From Amycolatopsis lurida (GTDB lineage Bacteria > Actinomycetota > Actinomycetes > Mycobacteriales > Pseudonocardiaceae): 64,000 bases of DNA. A program made the translations under genes and the position numbers. The notes beneath the pieces were generated by a model that worked only from the letters and a program-made list of their open reading frames with translations, had not been told where the DNA came from and did not search any database. The stretch covers positions 5,611,501-5,675,500 of the forward strand of contig NZ_FNTA01000004.1 of the NCBI RefSeq assembly GCF_900105055.1, written 5' to 3'. Positions 33,800 through 42,315 of this stretch are shown here, in pieces; position 1 is the stretch's first letter, and each line of letters opens with the position of its first letter.

Positions 33800-34666
33800 G
33801 TGAACCGGCAGCCGTTGCGCCTCGCCATCATGGAAGCGACCCGCATCCTCACCGAGGCCGGTGTGGCGTCACCGCGTTCGGACGCGGAACTGATCGCCTC
33901 CCATGTCCTCGGCGTCGAACGCGGCCGCCTGCCGATGGTGCCGCTGGTGGACCCGCCCGTCATCGACGCGATCGGCCAGCTCGTGAACCAGCGGGCCAAG
34001 CGGATCCCGCTGCAGTACCTCACCGGCTGGGCCGCGCTCGGCGACATCACGGTCAACGTCGGCGCCGGGGTGTTCGTCCCCCGGCCGGAGACCGAACTGC
34101 TCCTCGAATGGGGCCTCAAACTGCTGCACGGGCGCGAATACCCGGTGGTGGTCGACCTGTGCACGGGATCGGGCGCGCTGGCGCTGGCCGTGCAGCACGC
34201 GCGACCGGACGCCGTCGTCTACGCGGTCGACATCGACGCGCAGGCGCTCGCGTGGGCCCGGCACAACGCGGACGTCCACGCCGACGCGGGGGACACGCCC
34301 ATCCGCCTGTACTCCGGCGACGTCGCGGACAGCACGATGTTCGCCGAACTCGACGGGCTCGTCGACCTGGTCCTGTGCAACCCGCCGTACGTCCCCGAAG
34401 GCACCCCTGTGCCGACGGAGGTCGCGGAGCACGACCCGCCCCGGGCGGTGTTCGCGGAGGAGAGCGGGCTGGCGGTGATCCGGCACGCGATCGCCGCGGC
34501 CGCGCGCCTGCTGCGGCCCACCGGCGGGATGGCGATCGAGCACGACGACACGCACGGCTCCGCCGTCCCGGCGCTCGTGCGGGCGCGACGGGTGCTCACC
34601 GACGTCCAGGGGCACCTCGATCTCGCCGGACGGCCGCGATTCGTCACGGCCTTGCGGGTCTCCTGA
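33800..34666 (+). CDS. prmC: Release factor glutamine N5-methyltransferase
   Basis: The 288-residue SAM-dependent enzyme methylates the Gln of the GGQ motif in release factors. The N-terminal helical domain has GVASPRSDAELIASHVLG. The Rossmann SAM site is VDLCTGSGALALA, and the substrate-binding catalytic motif is LVLCNPPYVPEG. The GTG start is used. In related genomes it directly follows prfA; here about 4.2 kb of other genes separate them. Confidence 0.95.
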   Translation: MNRQPLRLAIMEATRILTEAGVASPRSDAELIASHVLGVERGRLPMVPLVDPPVIDAIGQLVNQRAKRIPLQYLTGWAALGDITVNVGAGVFVPRPETELLLEWGLKLLHGREYPVVVDLCTGSGALALAVQHARPDAVVYAVDIDAQALAWARHNADVHADAGDTPIRLYSGDVADSTMFAELDGLVDLVLCNPPYVPEGTPVPTEVAEHDPPRAVFAEESGLAVIRHAIAAAARLLRPTGGMAIEHDDTHGSAVPALVRARRVLTDVQGHLDLAGRPRFVTALRVS

Positions 34667-34676
34667 CCCTGCCTCC

Positions 34677-34740
34677 CGCGTTTCGTCATCTGGATGCGGT
34701 ACTTGCACGCGCAACTACCGCATCCAGATGACGAAACGCG
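34677..34740. repeat. Long palindrome of the TCGTC/ACTACCGC family
   Basis: Perfect 25-base arms, 34677-34701 and 34716-34740 (CGCGTTTCGTCATCTGGATG then CGGTA and complement), with a 14-base loop that itself can pair TTGC with GCAA. It lies just after prmC and is related in arms and position to 16133-16207. It probably ends the prmC transcript. Confidence 0.8.
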
Positions 34741-34862
34741 GTGGAGGCGTTGGGCCGATAGTTAGCGAGACTCACGACTTCCGGCGGTGCCCACGGCAAA
34801 GCCCACCTCCTAACGTCGATCACGGCCGCCTCATCGGCGGTCCGACTGGGAGGTGTACCCCG

Positions 34863-36848
34863 ATGCGATCGTCTCTCCGACGAGCCCCACTCAGAACACT
34901 CGCCGTCCTCGCCACCGTCGCGCTGCTGCCGGGTCTGGTCGCCCAACCCGCGTCCGCCGCGGTGCCGGTGAAAGGCTGGCCCGCCCCGATCGACGGGTCG
35001 ACCTGGGAGAACCAGGACCACATGACGTGGGACGACTACCGCAAGCCGCCCGGCACCAACTGGGCGGATCCTTCGCTGAAGCCGACGAAGCGGACGTTCA
35101 AGGGCGCCGTGGTGCTCGCGGACTACCCGGATCAGGAGTTCGCGGTCACGCAACCGGCGCGCTCGACCGTGTTCGGCAACCCCGGGCCCGCTGCCAGCGA
35201 CATCCCCCGCGGAGACGTCGCGAAGTTCTACCAGGACTTCCTCAACAAACCGCAGGCGCTGAACCAGGGCCACACCATCAACGAGTACTGGATGGAGGAC
35301 TCCGGCGGCAGGATGGGCGTCGAACTGACCGCGTTCGGGCCGTACCGCCTGCCGGGCAAGTCCTTCGAATACGGCATGGAGTTCCAGCCCGACGCCTGTC
35401 CGCCGGGCGCCAACTGCAAACGTGACCTCCGCGCGGACGCGGGCGCCGCCTGGCGGGCGGACGTCGGTGACGTCTCCAAGCAGTTCGACTTCGTCTTCTA
35501 TCTCTCCGCCGGTCAGGACGAGAGCGCGACCTGGCAGGAATTCGGCGTGATGAAGTTCGGCGAGCCGGGGAACGTGCCCGACGAATTCGGTCCCGGTATC
35601 GCGGGAATGCCGAACGCCGCGTCCACCCGGTACGTCCCGTGGACGTCGTGGAAATCGGCGGCGAGTATCTGGCCGAACGCGGTCACCGGTTCCTCGACCC
35701 AGGCCGAAAGCTCGGGTCAGGCGGTTTACGCGCACGAATTGAGCCATATTCTCGGTATCGGCGACAACTACAACAATCCGTTCGGCACCCCGCTGTCCAG
35801 GACTTACACCGGACCGTGGGAGATGATGTCGCGCGGCAGCTTCAACGGCCCCGGCGGACCGCACACGCGCTGGCAGATCCCGGCGACGCAAGGCGGCTCG
35901 ATGGGATCGCATCACATGCTGCGCACCAAGATGAAGCTCGACATCATCGATCCCGCGGACGTGCTGAAGCTCGACCGGAACCAGCTCGCCGAGACCGGGC
36001 CGGTTTCGGCGAGGATCACGGCGCGCTCGGTCCTTCCGGGACAGGGCGCCTACAGTGGCATCAACATCGCGCTGACCGGCGGGGACCTTTCGCCGAAATG
36101 CGACCGGTCGAAGGATCCGTTCTGCGACGGTGGCGGATACCACAATTACACCGTCGAGGTCGTCGACCGGATGGGCAGCGATTCCTTCGCGCCCGATTCC
36201 GGGGTCATCATCGCGAAGACGAAGAACCAGGACAACGCGCCGTTCGAATGGATCGTCGACGCGAATCCTGCCGACATCGGCATGACCGACTACAAGAAAC
36301 CGGACGGCACCGCGGTGCCGATCACGATCGGCGACTACCGCCAGCTCAACGACGCGGCGTTCAAGGCGGGCACCGGTTCCGCGAGCAAGTACGAGTACAC
36401 CGACGAGGCGAACAGGCTGAAGTTCCTCGTCTCCGACGTCGAGCGCGACCGCAAGGGCGTGCTGTCCTACGTCGTCACGGTGGCTTCGCTCGACGGCGCG
36501 GGTTCGCGGGCCAGGGGTGTTTCGCTGTGGCCGTCGGCCCCGGCGTTCGCCAAGCAGGGGCTCGCGAGCTGCTCGTTCCCGGTGCTCAACACCGGTGACG
36601 CGAAGGGCGCGGCGGCGCCCTACAACACCGACACCTATCGCCTGAGCGCGTCCACCAACGCGAAGGGCTGGGAGGTGCGGCTGCCGAACGAGCTGTCCAC
36701 GGTTCCGTTCGGCGGGCGGTCTTCGGCGACGGCGCACGCCAAACGGGCCGCGGGCGGTGACCACGTCGCGCATATCAAGCTGACCGCGACGTCGATCGCG
36801 GATCCGGCGAAGACGGCGACGTCGTTCTGCACCGCTTTCGCCTTCTGA
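34863..36848 (+). CDS. Secreted M6-type metalloprotease (immune inhibitor A-like)
   Basis: The 661-residue protein has a Sec signal peptide (MRSSLRRAPLRTLAVLATV, cleavage near PASAAVP). The zinc site HELSHILGIGD gives HExxH plus a downstream Asp and is followed by GPWEMMSRGSFNGPGG, as in M6 family proteases. A C-terminal region of beta-rich domains follows. It probably degrades extracellular protein for nutrition or competition. ATG 34863 with GGGAGG upstream was chosen. Third-position GC fits neighbours. It is an accessory insertion between prmC and sua5. Confidence 0.9.
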   Translation: MRSSLRRAPLRTLAVLATVALLPGLVAQPASAAVPVKGWPAPIDGSTWENQDHMTWDDYRKPPGTNWADPSLKPTKRTFKGAVVLADYPDQEFAVTQPARSTVFGNPGPAASDIPRGDVAKFYQDFLNKPQALNQGHTINEYWMEDSGGRMGVELTAFGPYRLPGKSFEYGMEFQPDACPPGANCKRDLRADAGAAWRADVGDVSKQFDFVFYLSAGQDESATWQEFGVMKFGEPGNVPDEFGPGIAGMPNAASTRYVPWTSWKSAASIWPNAVTGSSTQAESSGQAVYAHELSHILGIGDNYNNPFGTPLSRTYTGPWEMMSRGSFNGPGGPHTRWQIPATQGGSMGSHHMLRTKMKLDIIDPADVLKLDRNQLAETGPVSARITARSVLPGQGAYSGINIALTGGDLSPKCDRSKDPFCDGGGYHNYTVEVVDRMGSDSFAPDSGVIIAKTKNQDNAPFEWIVDANPADIGMTDYKKPDGTAVPITIGDYRQLNDAAFKAGTGSASKYEYTDEANRLKFLVSDVERDRKGVLSYVVTVASLDGAGSRARGVSLWPSAPAFAKQGLASCSFPVLNTGDAKGAAAPYNTDTYRLSASTNAKGWEVRLPNELSTVPFGGRSSATAHAKRAAGGDHVAHIKLTATSIADPAKTATSFCTAFAF

Positions 36849-36856
36849 CGGTTGCT

Positions 36857-36930
36857 GAAGGGGCCCTTCGTCGCATGCCACGCGGCGAAGGGCCCTTTCG
36901 GTGCATCGCATGCGGGGAAAGGGCCCTTCG
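36857..36930. repeat. Cluster of GAAGGGSCC hairpins
   Basis: Three copies of a GAAGGG-CCCTTC core lie in 74 bases. CGAAGGGCCCTTTC at 36886-36899 and its perfect complement at 36917-36930 form a 14-bp stem, and a self-complementary copy is at 36857-36870. The cluster separates the protease gene from sua5 and may act as a terminator. Confidence 0.65.
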
Positions 36931-36954
36931 GCCCCCGGGCTACGCTCAGGGGCC

Positions 36955-37605
36955 ATGAGCGCGGTGTACGACTGCAGCAAGCACGAATCCCGGGCCGACG
37001 GGCTCGCCGCGGCGGCGAGCGCCGTGCGTTCCAGCCGTCTCGTCGTCCTCCCGACGGACACGGTCTACGGCATCGGCGCGGACGCCTTCGACGGCGGCGC
37101 CGTCCAGTCCCTCCTCCGGGCCAAGAATCGCGGCCCGGACATGCCGGTCGGCGTGCTGGTCGGCTCCTGGTCCACTGTGGATGGACTCGTGCTCGGCACG
37201 CCGCCGCAGGCCCGGGCGCTCATGGAGGCCTTCTGGCCCGGCGACCTCTCCATCGTCCTGCCGCACGCGCCGAGCCTGCAGTGGGATCTGGGGCAGTCAC
37301 GCGGAACGGTGATGCTGCGGATGCCGCTGCACCCGGTCGCGCTGGAACTGCTGCGTGACGTCGGCCCGATGGCGGTCTCGAGCGCCAACGTCTCCGGGCA
37401 GCCGCCCGCCTCGACCGCGCAGGAGGCCGTCGATCAGCTCGGCGACAGCGTCGCGGTGTACCTCGACGGCGGCTCCACCGGGGAGCCCGTTCCGTCCACG
37501 ATGGTCGATCTCACCGGCGACGACCCGGTCATCCTGCGGGAGGGCGCGGTCAGCAGGGCCGCCGTCGCGGAAGTACTGGGCGTGCCCGCGGAGTCACTCG
37601 CCTAG
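36955..37605 (+). CDS. L-threonylcarbamoyladenylate synthase (Sua5/YciO/YrdC family)
   Basis: The 216-residue protein makes threonylcarbamoyl-AMP from Thr, bicarbonate and ATP for the t6A modification of tRNAs. Family motifs: SRLVVLPTDTVYGIGADAF, LLRAKNRGPDMPVGVLVGS (the Lys-Arg ATP site), and PMAVSSANVSGQPPA. ATG 36955 has no ribosome site but a TACGCT -10 element eight bases upstream (36941-36946), which suggests a leaderless transcript. Matches the position of Rv1301 in M. tuberculosis. Confidence 0.93.
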   Translation: MSAVYDCSKHESRADGLAAAASAVRSSRLVVLPTDTVYGIGADAFDGGAVQSLLRAKNRGPDMPVGVLVGSWSTVDGLVLGTPPQARALMEAFWPGDLSIVLPHAPSLQWDLGQSRGTVMLRMPLHPVALELLRDVGPMAVSSANVSGQPPASTAQEAVDQLGDSVAVYLDGGSTGEPVPSTMVDLTGDDPVILREGAVSRAAVAEVLGVPAESLA

Positions 37606-37678
37606 GACCGTGTCCGGGCGCATCCCTCCAGCGCGGTAGCGTGTTCGAGTGACTTGGACCTCGGCGGCGTAACGCATC

Positions 37679-38830
37679 ATGCCTCCTACGCAAGGCCTCC
37701 CGATCCGGGAGTACATCCTCGTCGCCCTCACCGCGGCGGCCGTGACCTTCCTGCTCACCGGCGTCGTGCGCCGGGTCGCGATCCGGATCGGCGCGATCGC
37801 CAACCCGCGGGCCCGCGACGTCCACGTCACCCCGATCCCGCGGATGGGCGGCATCGGGATCTTCCTCGGCGTCGCCGCCGCGATGGGGCTCGCGCACCAG
37901 CTGCCCGCGCTGAGCCGGGGTTTCGACTTCTCCTTCGATTCGCTGGGTGTCCTGCTCGCCGCGGGCGTGATCTCCCTGATCGGCGCCCTCGACGACCGGT
38001 TCGAGCTGGACGCCTGGACGAAACTGGCGGGCCAGGTCATGTGCGCCGGGATCCTGGTGATCTTCGGTGTGCAGTGGGTGTCGTTCTGGGTGCCGTGGGG
38101 CGGTGGTGGCGAGTCCTTCGGCCAGGTCCTGGTGCTGGACAAGAACCAGGGCGCGCTGCTGACCGTCGTGCTGGTGGTCGTCATGGTCAACGCGATGAAC
38201 TTCGTCGACGGACTCGACGGGCTCGCCGGCGGCCTCGGCTTCATCGCCGCCGCGGCGACGTGCTCCTTCTCCCTCGGCCTGCTCGACTCCTCGGGTGGCG
38301 ACGTCGGCGCGTACCCGCCCGCCCTCATCGCCGCCACGCTCGCCGGGGCCTGTCTCGGCTTCCTGCCGTACAACTTCCAGCCCGCGAAGATCTTCATGGG
38401 CGACTCGGGTTCGATGATGATCGGTCTCATGCTGGCGGGCGCGACGACGTCCGCGTCGGGCCGCGTGCCGTACCCGCAGTTCAGCGGCAAGGACGCGCTC
38501 GCGCTGCTCTCGCCGCTCGTCGTGGTCGCCGCGGTGCTGTTCGTGCCGATGCTCGACCTGATCATGGCGGTCGTCCGCCGCACCCGTCGCGGCGAGAGCC
38601 CGTTCGCCGCGGACAAGATGCACCTGCACCACCGCCTGCTGGAGATCGGCCACTCCCAGCGTCGCGCGGTGCTGCTCATCTACTTGTGGGCAGGCCTGCT
38701 CGCGTTCGGCGCCGTTTCGGTCACGCTGTTCGACAGCGCCGCGGTCTTCTGGATCGTCGGTTTCGGCTTCCTGCTGGCGACCCTGGTGTCGATCGTGCCC
38801 AGGTTGCGGTCACGGAACCGGACTGCCTGA
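37679..38830 (+). CDS. wecA: Undecaprenyl-phosphate GlcNAc-1-phosphate transferase
   Basis: The 383-residue protein has about eleven transmembrane helices and begins wall-polymer linkage by moving GlcNAc-1-phosphate onto polyprenyl phosphate. Signatures of the MraY/WecA family: GALDDRFELDAWTKLAGQ (DDxx metal site), NAMNFVDGLDGLAGG, IFMGDSGSMMIG and the UDP-sugar loop DKMHLHHRLLE. In mycobacteria the same gene (rfe) starts arabinogalactan linker synthesis, and the position upstream of the atp operon is conserved. Confidence 0.95.
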   Translation: MPPTQGLPIREYILVALTAAAVTFLLTGVVRRVAIRIGAIANPRARDVHVTPIPRMGGIGIFLGVAAAMGLAHQLPALSRGFDFSFDSLGVLLAAGVISLIGALDDRFELDAWTKLAGQVMCAGILVIFGVQWVSFWVPWGGGGESFGQVLVLDKNQGALLTVVLVVVMVNAMNFVDGLDGLAGGLGFIAAAATCSFSLGLLDSSGGDVGAYPPALIAATLAGACLGFLPYNFQPAKIFMGDSGSMMIGLMLAGATTSASGRVPYPQFSGKDALALLSPLVVVAAVLFVPMLDLIMAVVRRTRRGESPFAADKMHLHHRLLEIGHSQRRAVLLIYLWAGLLAFGAVSVTLFDSAAVFWIVGFGFLLATLVSIVPRLRSRNRTA

Positions 38831-38886
38831 AGGCCGCGAGCGCCACGGGCCTACACTGGCGGGCTGAGACGACCAGGGAGTTTTCT

Positions 38887-39342
38887 GTGAGCGAGACCGA
38901 GAAGACCGTCGAGGCGGAGGAGAACCCTCACGCCAAGGTGGTCCTGCAGGCGGCCAACGCGATGACGAAGGCTTCCCTGAAGCTGGTTCCGCCCGCGGTG
39001 CTGGTGTGCATCGTGGTCTTCACCATCCTCAATGGACTCCCGGGCCTGCTCGGCTCGGTCGTCGGTGGCGTGCTCGCCATCGTGTCCGCCCTCGCGACGC
39101 TGGGCCTGATGCGCTTCAGCGCGGGCATGGACCCGATGTTCGTGATGGTGATCGCTCTCGGTGGTTACGTGCTCAAGATCGTCCTCCTGTTCGGGGCGCT
39201 GACCCTGCTCCGCGGAGTGAGCTCGATCCACCCGATGGCCTTGGGCGTCACCATGATCGTCGCGATCCTCGTGGCCGCCGCGGTGGAGTTCGCGGCCTTC
39301 CGCAAGACCAAGATCCCGACGATCATCCCCGCTTCCCACTGA
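38887..39342 (+). CDS. atpI: ATP synthase protein I homologue
   Basis: The 151-residue protein has four hydrophobic helices (PAVLVCIVVFTILNGLPGLL, then VVGGVLAIVSALATLGLM, MVIALGGYVLKIVLLFGALT, ALGVTMIVAILVAAAVEFAA). AtpI-type proteins assist assembly of the rotor c-ring and may carry magnesium. The GTG start is preceded by CAGGGAG. It sits between wecA and atpB exactly as in mycobacteria, but 379 bases separate it from atpB. Confidence 0.85.
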   Translation: MSETEKTVEAEENPHAKVVLQAANAMTKASLKLVPPAVLVCIVVFTILNGLPGLLGSVVGGVLAIVSALATLGLMRFSAGMDPMFVMVIALGGYVLKIVLLFGALTLLRGVSSIHPMALGVTMIVAILVAAAVEFAAFRKTKIPTIIPASH

Positions 39343-39721
39343 TCGCGGGACCGAGGTCCTGACCTGGGGCGGGACCTAGGTCCTCGGCCGATCGGGGGCA
39401 ATGTAGTACGCCTGTACGGCCCGCCGGTACCCCCTGATATGGTCCGCGTATGGGCGGCGGCCTCGGCTGCCGGCTCCTGATGACGAACCCCGAACAGCAG
39501 TGTGGCGACGGCGTTGAATCGTCCCCTCTTACCCGCTGGTAGGCGTCTGTCTCCCGGGAGCACTGCATCGAGAATCCTCGTGTGCGGAACGTGAAGCCGT
39601 GTTCAGCACATCGTGGGGTGGCCGCCTCCGACGGCCCGATACGTGTCGGGTACGTTAAGTCCAGATCGTGACGATTCCCCCGGCGGAGTGAACGCCGGCC
39701 GGGAGAACCGGAAGGAGCCCA
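39343..39721 (+). other. Upstream region of the atp operon
   Basis: No gene is seen in these 379 bases. Near the atpI end are an imperfect stem, CCGAGG (39351-39356) pairing with CCTCGG (39382-39387), and the palindrome GGACCTAGGTCC; these may end the atpI transcript. A weak promoter pair, TTGAAT (39515-39520) and TGGTAG (39538-39543) at 17-base spacing, and a CCCGA...TCGGG hairpin at 39635-39650 lie further down. The atpB ribosome site is GGAAGGAGCCC. The length suggests that atpBEFHAGDC has its own controlled promoter. Confidence 0.4.
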
Positions 39722-40516
39722 GTGGGCGCGCTGGTACTAGCCGAGGGTGCGGAGTTCGCGCCGCCTGGTGTCAAAGACTTCAACCTGCCGCCGTTGTTCG
39801 GTTCCGGCTGGTTTGCTTTCACCAAGCCGATGCTGCTGGTGGTCATCTCCCTGATCATCATCGTCACCTACTTCATGGTGACGTCGCGCCGCCTCAAGGT
39901 CGTCCCCGGCAAGGGACAGTTCATCGCCGAAAGCATTTACAACTTCGGCCGCAACAACATCGCGCGTGAGCAGATCGGTTCGGCCGACTTCAAGCCGTTC
40001 ATTCCGCTGATCCTGGGGCTGTTCAGCTTTGTGCTGGTGAACAACCTCTTCGGGATCATCCCGTTCTTCCAGTTCCCGACGATGGCACGGATCGGCTTCC
40101 CGGTCGCCCTCGCGTTCCTTGTCGTTTACCCGGTGTACCACTACGTCGGGTTCAAGCGCCACGGTTTCAAGGGTTACCTCAAGAAGGAACTGGCTCCGGC
40201 GGGTATTCCCGGATTCGTCCTGCCGCTGTACTCCACCATCGAGTTCGCGCAGAAGTTCTTCATCGCACCGGCCACCCTGGCCATCCGGGTGTTCGCGGCG
40301 ATGTTCGCCGGTCACCTCATCATCATGGTCTTCACGCTCGGTGGCAGCTTCCTGCTGACCGAGGGCGAAGGTCTCGTGAAGGTCGCGTCGCCGGTGGCGT
40401 TCCTGTTCGCCATCGCGATGACCTTCCTGGAGGCATTCATCCAGGTCCTGCAGGCATTCATCTTCGCACTGCTGTCCGCAGGGTACATCGGCGCCGCGCT
40501 GGCGTCGGAGCACTGA
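39722..40516 (+). CDS. atpB: F1Fo ATP synthase subunit a
   Basis: The 264-residue integral membrane subunit forms the proton half-channels of Fo. The essential Arg lies in FIAPATLAIRVFAAMFAGHL, and FLEAFIQVLQAFIFALLSAGYI is the conserved last helix. The GTG start follows GGAAGGAG. It is the first gene of a complete eight-gene operon in the standard order B-E-F-H-A-G-D-C. Confidence 0.97.
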   Translation: MGALVLAEGAEFAPPGVKDFNLPPLFGSGWFAFTKPMLLVVISLIIIVTYFMVTSRRLKVVPGKGQFIAESIYNFGRNNIAREQIGSADFKPFIPLILGLFSFVLVNNLFGIIPFFQFPTMARIGFPVALAFLVVYPVYHYVGFKRHGFKGYLKKELAPAGIPGFVLPLYSTIEFAQKFFIAPATLAIRVFAAMFAGHLIIMVFTLGGSFLLTEGEGLVKVASPVAFLFAIAMTFLEAFIQVLQAFIFALLSAGYIGAALASEH

Positions 40517-40578
40517 GAGAACACCAAAAGCCCCCGATCCGCGTGAGTCGCGCGGACCGAGTTTGAAGGGAAACGCAC

Positions 40579-40833
40579 GTGAGCAACATCGTTCTTGCGC
40601 AGCAGGCTGCCGAGGCCGTCAGCATCAACAAGGGTCTCGCCGCCATCGGTTACGGCCTCGGCGCGATCGGCCCCGGTATCGGTGTGGGTCTCATCTTCGC
40701 CGCGGTCATCAACGGCACCGCCCGTCAGCCGGAGGCCCAGGGCAAGCTGCAGGGCATCGCCTTCTCGACCTTCGTGCTGACCGAGGTGCTCGCGCTGATC
40801 GGTATCGTCATCTACTTCCTCGCCTCCGCCTAG
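40579..40833 (+). CDS. atpE: F1Fo ATP synthase subunit c
   Basis: The 84-residue hairpin protein makes the rotor ring. Two helices surround the polar loop NGTARQPEAQGKLQG. The proton-carrying Glu is in FSTFVLTEVLALIG. Helix 1 has the Gly-rich YGLGAIGPGIGVG. This is the subunit targeted by bedaquiline in mycobacteria. Start ATG preceded by GAAGGG. Confidence 0.97.
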   Translation: MSNIVLAQQAAEAVSINKGLAAIGYGLGAIGPGIGVGLIFAAVINGTARQPEAQGKLQGIAFSTFVLTEVLALIGIVIYFLASA

Positions 40834-40866
40834 GGCTGAGTTCCGCTCATCGCTTAAGGAGACGTT

Positions 40867-41433
40867 GTGCTGAAGACCGAATTGGTGTTGGCCGCCGAAG
40901 AGGCGCCCAACCCGATCGTGCCGCACGTTCCCGAGCTCATCCTCGGGTTCATCGCCTTCCTTCTGCTGCTGTTCGTTCTGAAGAAGTACGTCGTTCCCCG
41001 TTTCGAGGCGACCTACGAAGAGCGGACCAAGCTGATCGAGGGTGGCATCGAGCGGGCCGAGAAGGCTCAGGCCGAAGCCGAAGAAAACCTTGCGCAGTAC
41101 AAGGCGCAGCTGGCGGAAGCCCGTTCCGAGGCCGCGAAGATCCGCGACGACGCCCGGCTCGAAGCCGAGCAGATCAAGGCGGAACTGCGGGCCGAGGCGG
41201 AGTCCGAGTCCCAGCGCATCGTCGCCCAGGGTCAGGCTCAGCTGCAGGCCCAGAAGGCGCAGATCATCGCCGAGCTGCGCGCCGAACTCGGCCGTAACTC
41301 CGTCGAGCTGGCCAGCCGCATCGTCGGCGAGTCGCTCGCGGACGACGCGCGCCGTCACGGCACCGTGGACCGGTTCCTGGCCGAATTGGAGACCGCAGGT
41401 GCCAACGGTGCCGGTCTCGGAGCGGGGAAGTAG
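40867..41433 (+). CDS. atpF: F1Fo ATP synthase subunit b
   Basis: The 188-residue stator protein has one N-terminal membrane helix (LILGFIAFLLLLFVLKKYVV) and a long, charged coiled coil rich in Ala, Glu and Gln that reaches up to F1. Its C-terminus (SRIVGESLADDARRHGTVDR) contacts delta. The GTG start follows TAAGGAGACGTT. atpH starts six bases after its stop. Confidence 0.96.
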   Translation: MLKTELVLAAEEAPNPIVPHVPELILGFIAFLLLLFVLKKYVVPRFEATYEERTKLIEGGIERAEKAQAEAEENLAQYKAQLAEARSEAAKIRDDARLEAEQIKAELRAEAESESQRIVAQGQAQLQAQKAQIIAELRAELGRNSVELASRIVGESLADDARRHGTVDRFLAELETAGANGAGLGAGK

Positions 41434-41439
41434 ACCAGA

Positions 41440-42261
41440 ATGACGCTGCATGCTGCGAGCCGTGAAGCGCTCGACCTCGCCGAGAAGCGTCTCGGCGAGG
41501 TTCTGGCCGCCGCGGGTACGGACCCGGCGACGGTCGGCGACGAGTTGCTTTCGGTCGTCACCCTGCTGGACCGGGAGATCGGCCTGCGCCGGGCCGTCGC
41601 CGACGGTTCGGCCTCGTCCGAAGCCCGGATCGGCCTCGCCCGCGGGATCCTCGCGGGCAAGGTGTCCGAGCCGGCCCTGCAGGTGCTCGACTCCGTGGCG
41701 GGCAGCCGCTGGTCGAGCCCGCGCGAACTGACCGACGGGCTCGAGGCCCTCGGCCGCTCGGCGCTGCTCACCAGTGCGGAGAAGTCCGGGAACATCGACG
41801 CTGTCGAAGACCAGCTGTTCCGGGTCAGCCGTATCGTCGCGGGTGAGCCGGAGCTCGAACGGGCACTGGCCGACCTGACCGCCCCCGCGGAGGCGAAGCG
41901 GACCCTGGTCCGCACCCTGTTCGCCGACAAGGTGGACGTGGTCACCGAGACCCTCGTCGAGCAGGTCGTCCTGCGCGCCAAGGGCCGTGGCGTCGGCAAC
42001 GCCCTCGAAGAGCTGGTCCGGCTGGCCGCGGAACGCCGTGAACGTTCGGTCGCCCGGGTGACCAGCGCGAGCGCGCTGTCCGGCGAACAGCAGGCTCGGC
42101 TGAGCGAGAAGCTCAACGCCCTTTACGGGCGGCAGCTCGCGCTGCACGTCGAGGTCGACCCGTCACTCGGCGGCGGACTCGTCGTCCGCGTCGGCGACGA
42201 GGTCATCGACGGCAGCACCGCGGGGCGGATCGACGCCCTGCGTCGCCGGTTGGCCGGCTGA
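41440..42261 (+). CDS. atpH: F1Fo ATP synthase subunit delta
   Basis: The 273-residue stator subunit joins subunit b to the top of F1. The C-terminal signature is LYGRQLALHVEVDPSLGGGLVVRVGDEVIDGS (read here as parts). It is about 90 residues longer than the E. coli protein, which is usual for actinobacteria. Unlike in mycobacteria, it is not fused to a b-type subunit. Confidence 0.95.
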   Translation: MTLHAASREALDLAEKRLGEVLAAAGTDPATVGDELLSVVTLLDREIGLRRAVADGSASSEARIGLARGILAGKVSEPALQVLDSVAGSRWSSPRELTDGLEALGRSALLTSAEKSGNIDAVEDQLFRVSRIVAGEPELERALADLTAPAEAKRTLVRTLFADKVDVVTETLVEQVVLRAKGRGVGNALEELVRLAAERRERSVARVTSASALSGEQQARLSEKLNALYGRQLALHVEVDPSLGGGLVVRVGDEVIDGSTAGRIDALRRRLAG

Positions 42262-42315
42262 ACCCACAACAACGACTTTGCACACTGGCACGAACGAAGC
42301 GAGAGCGGGAACGAA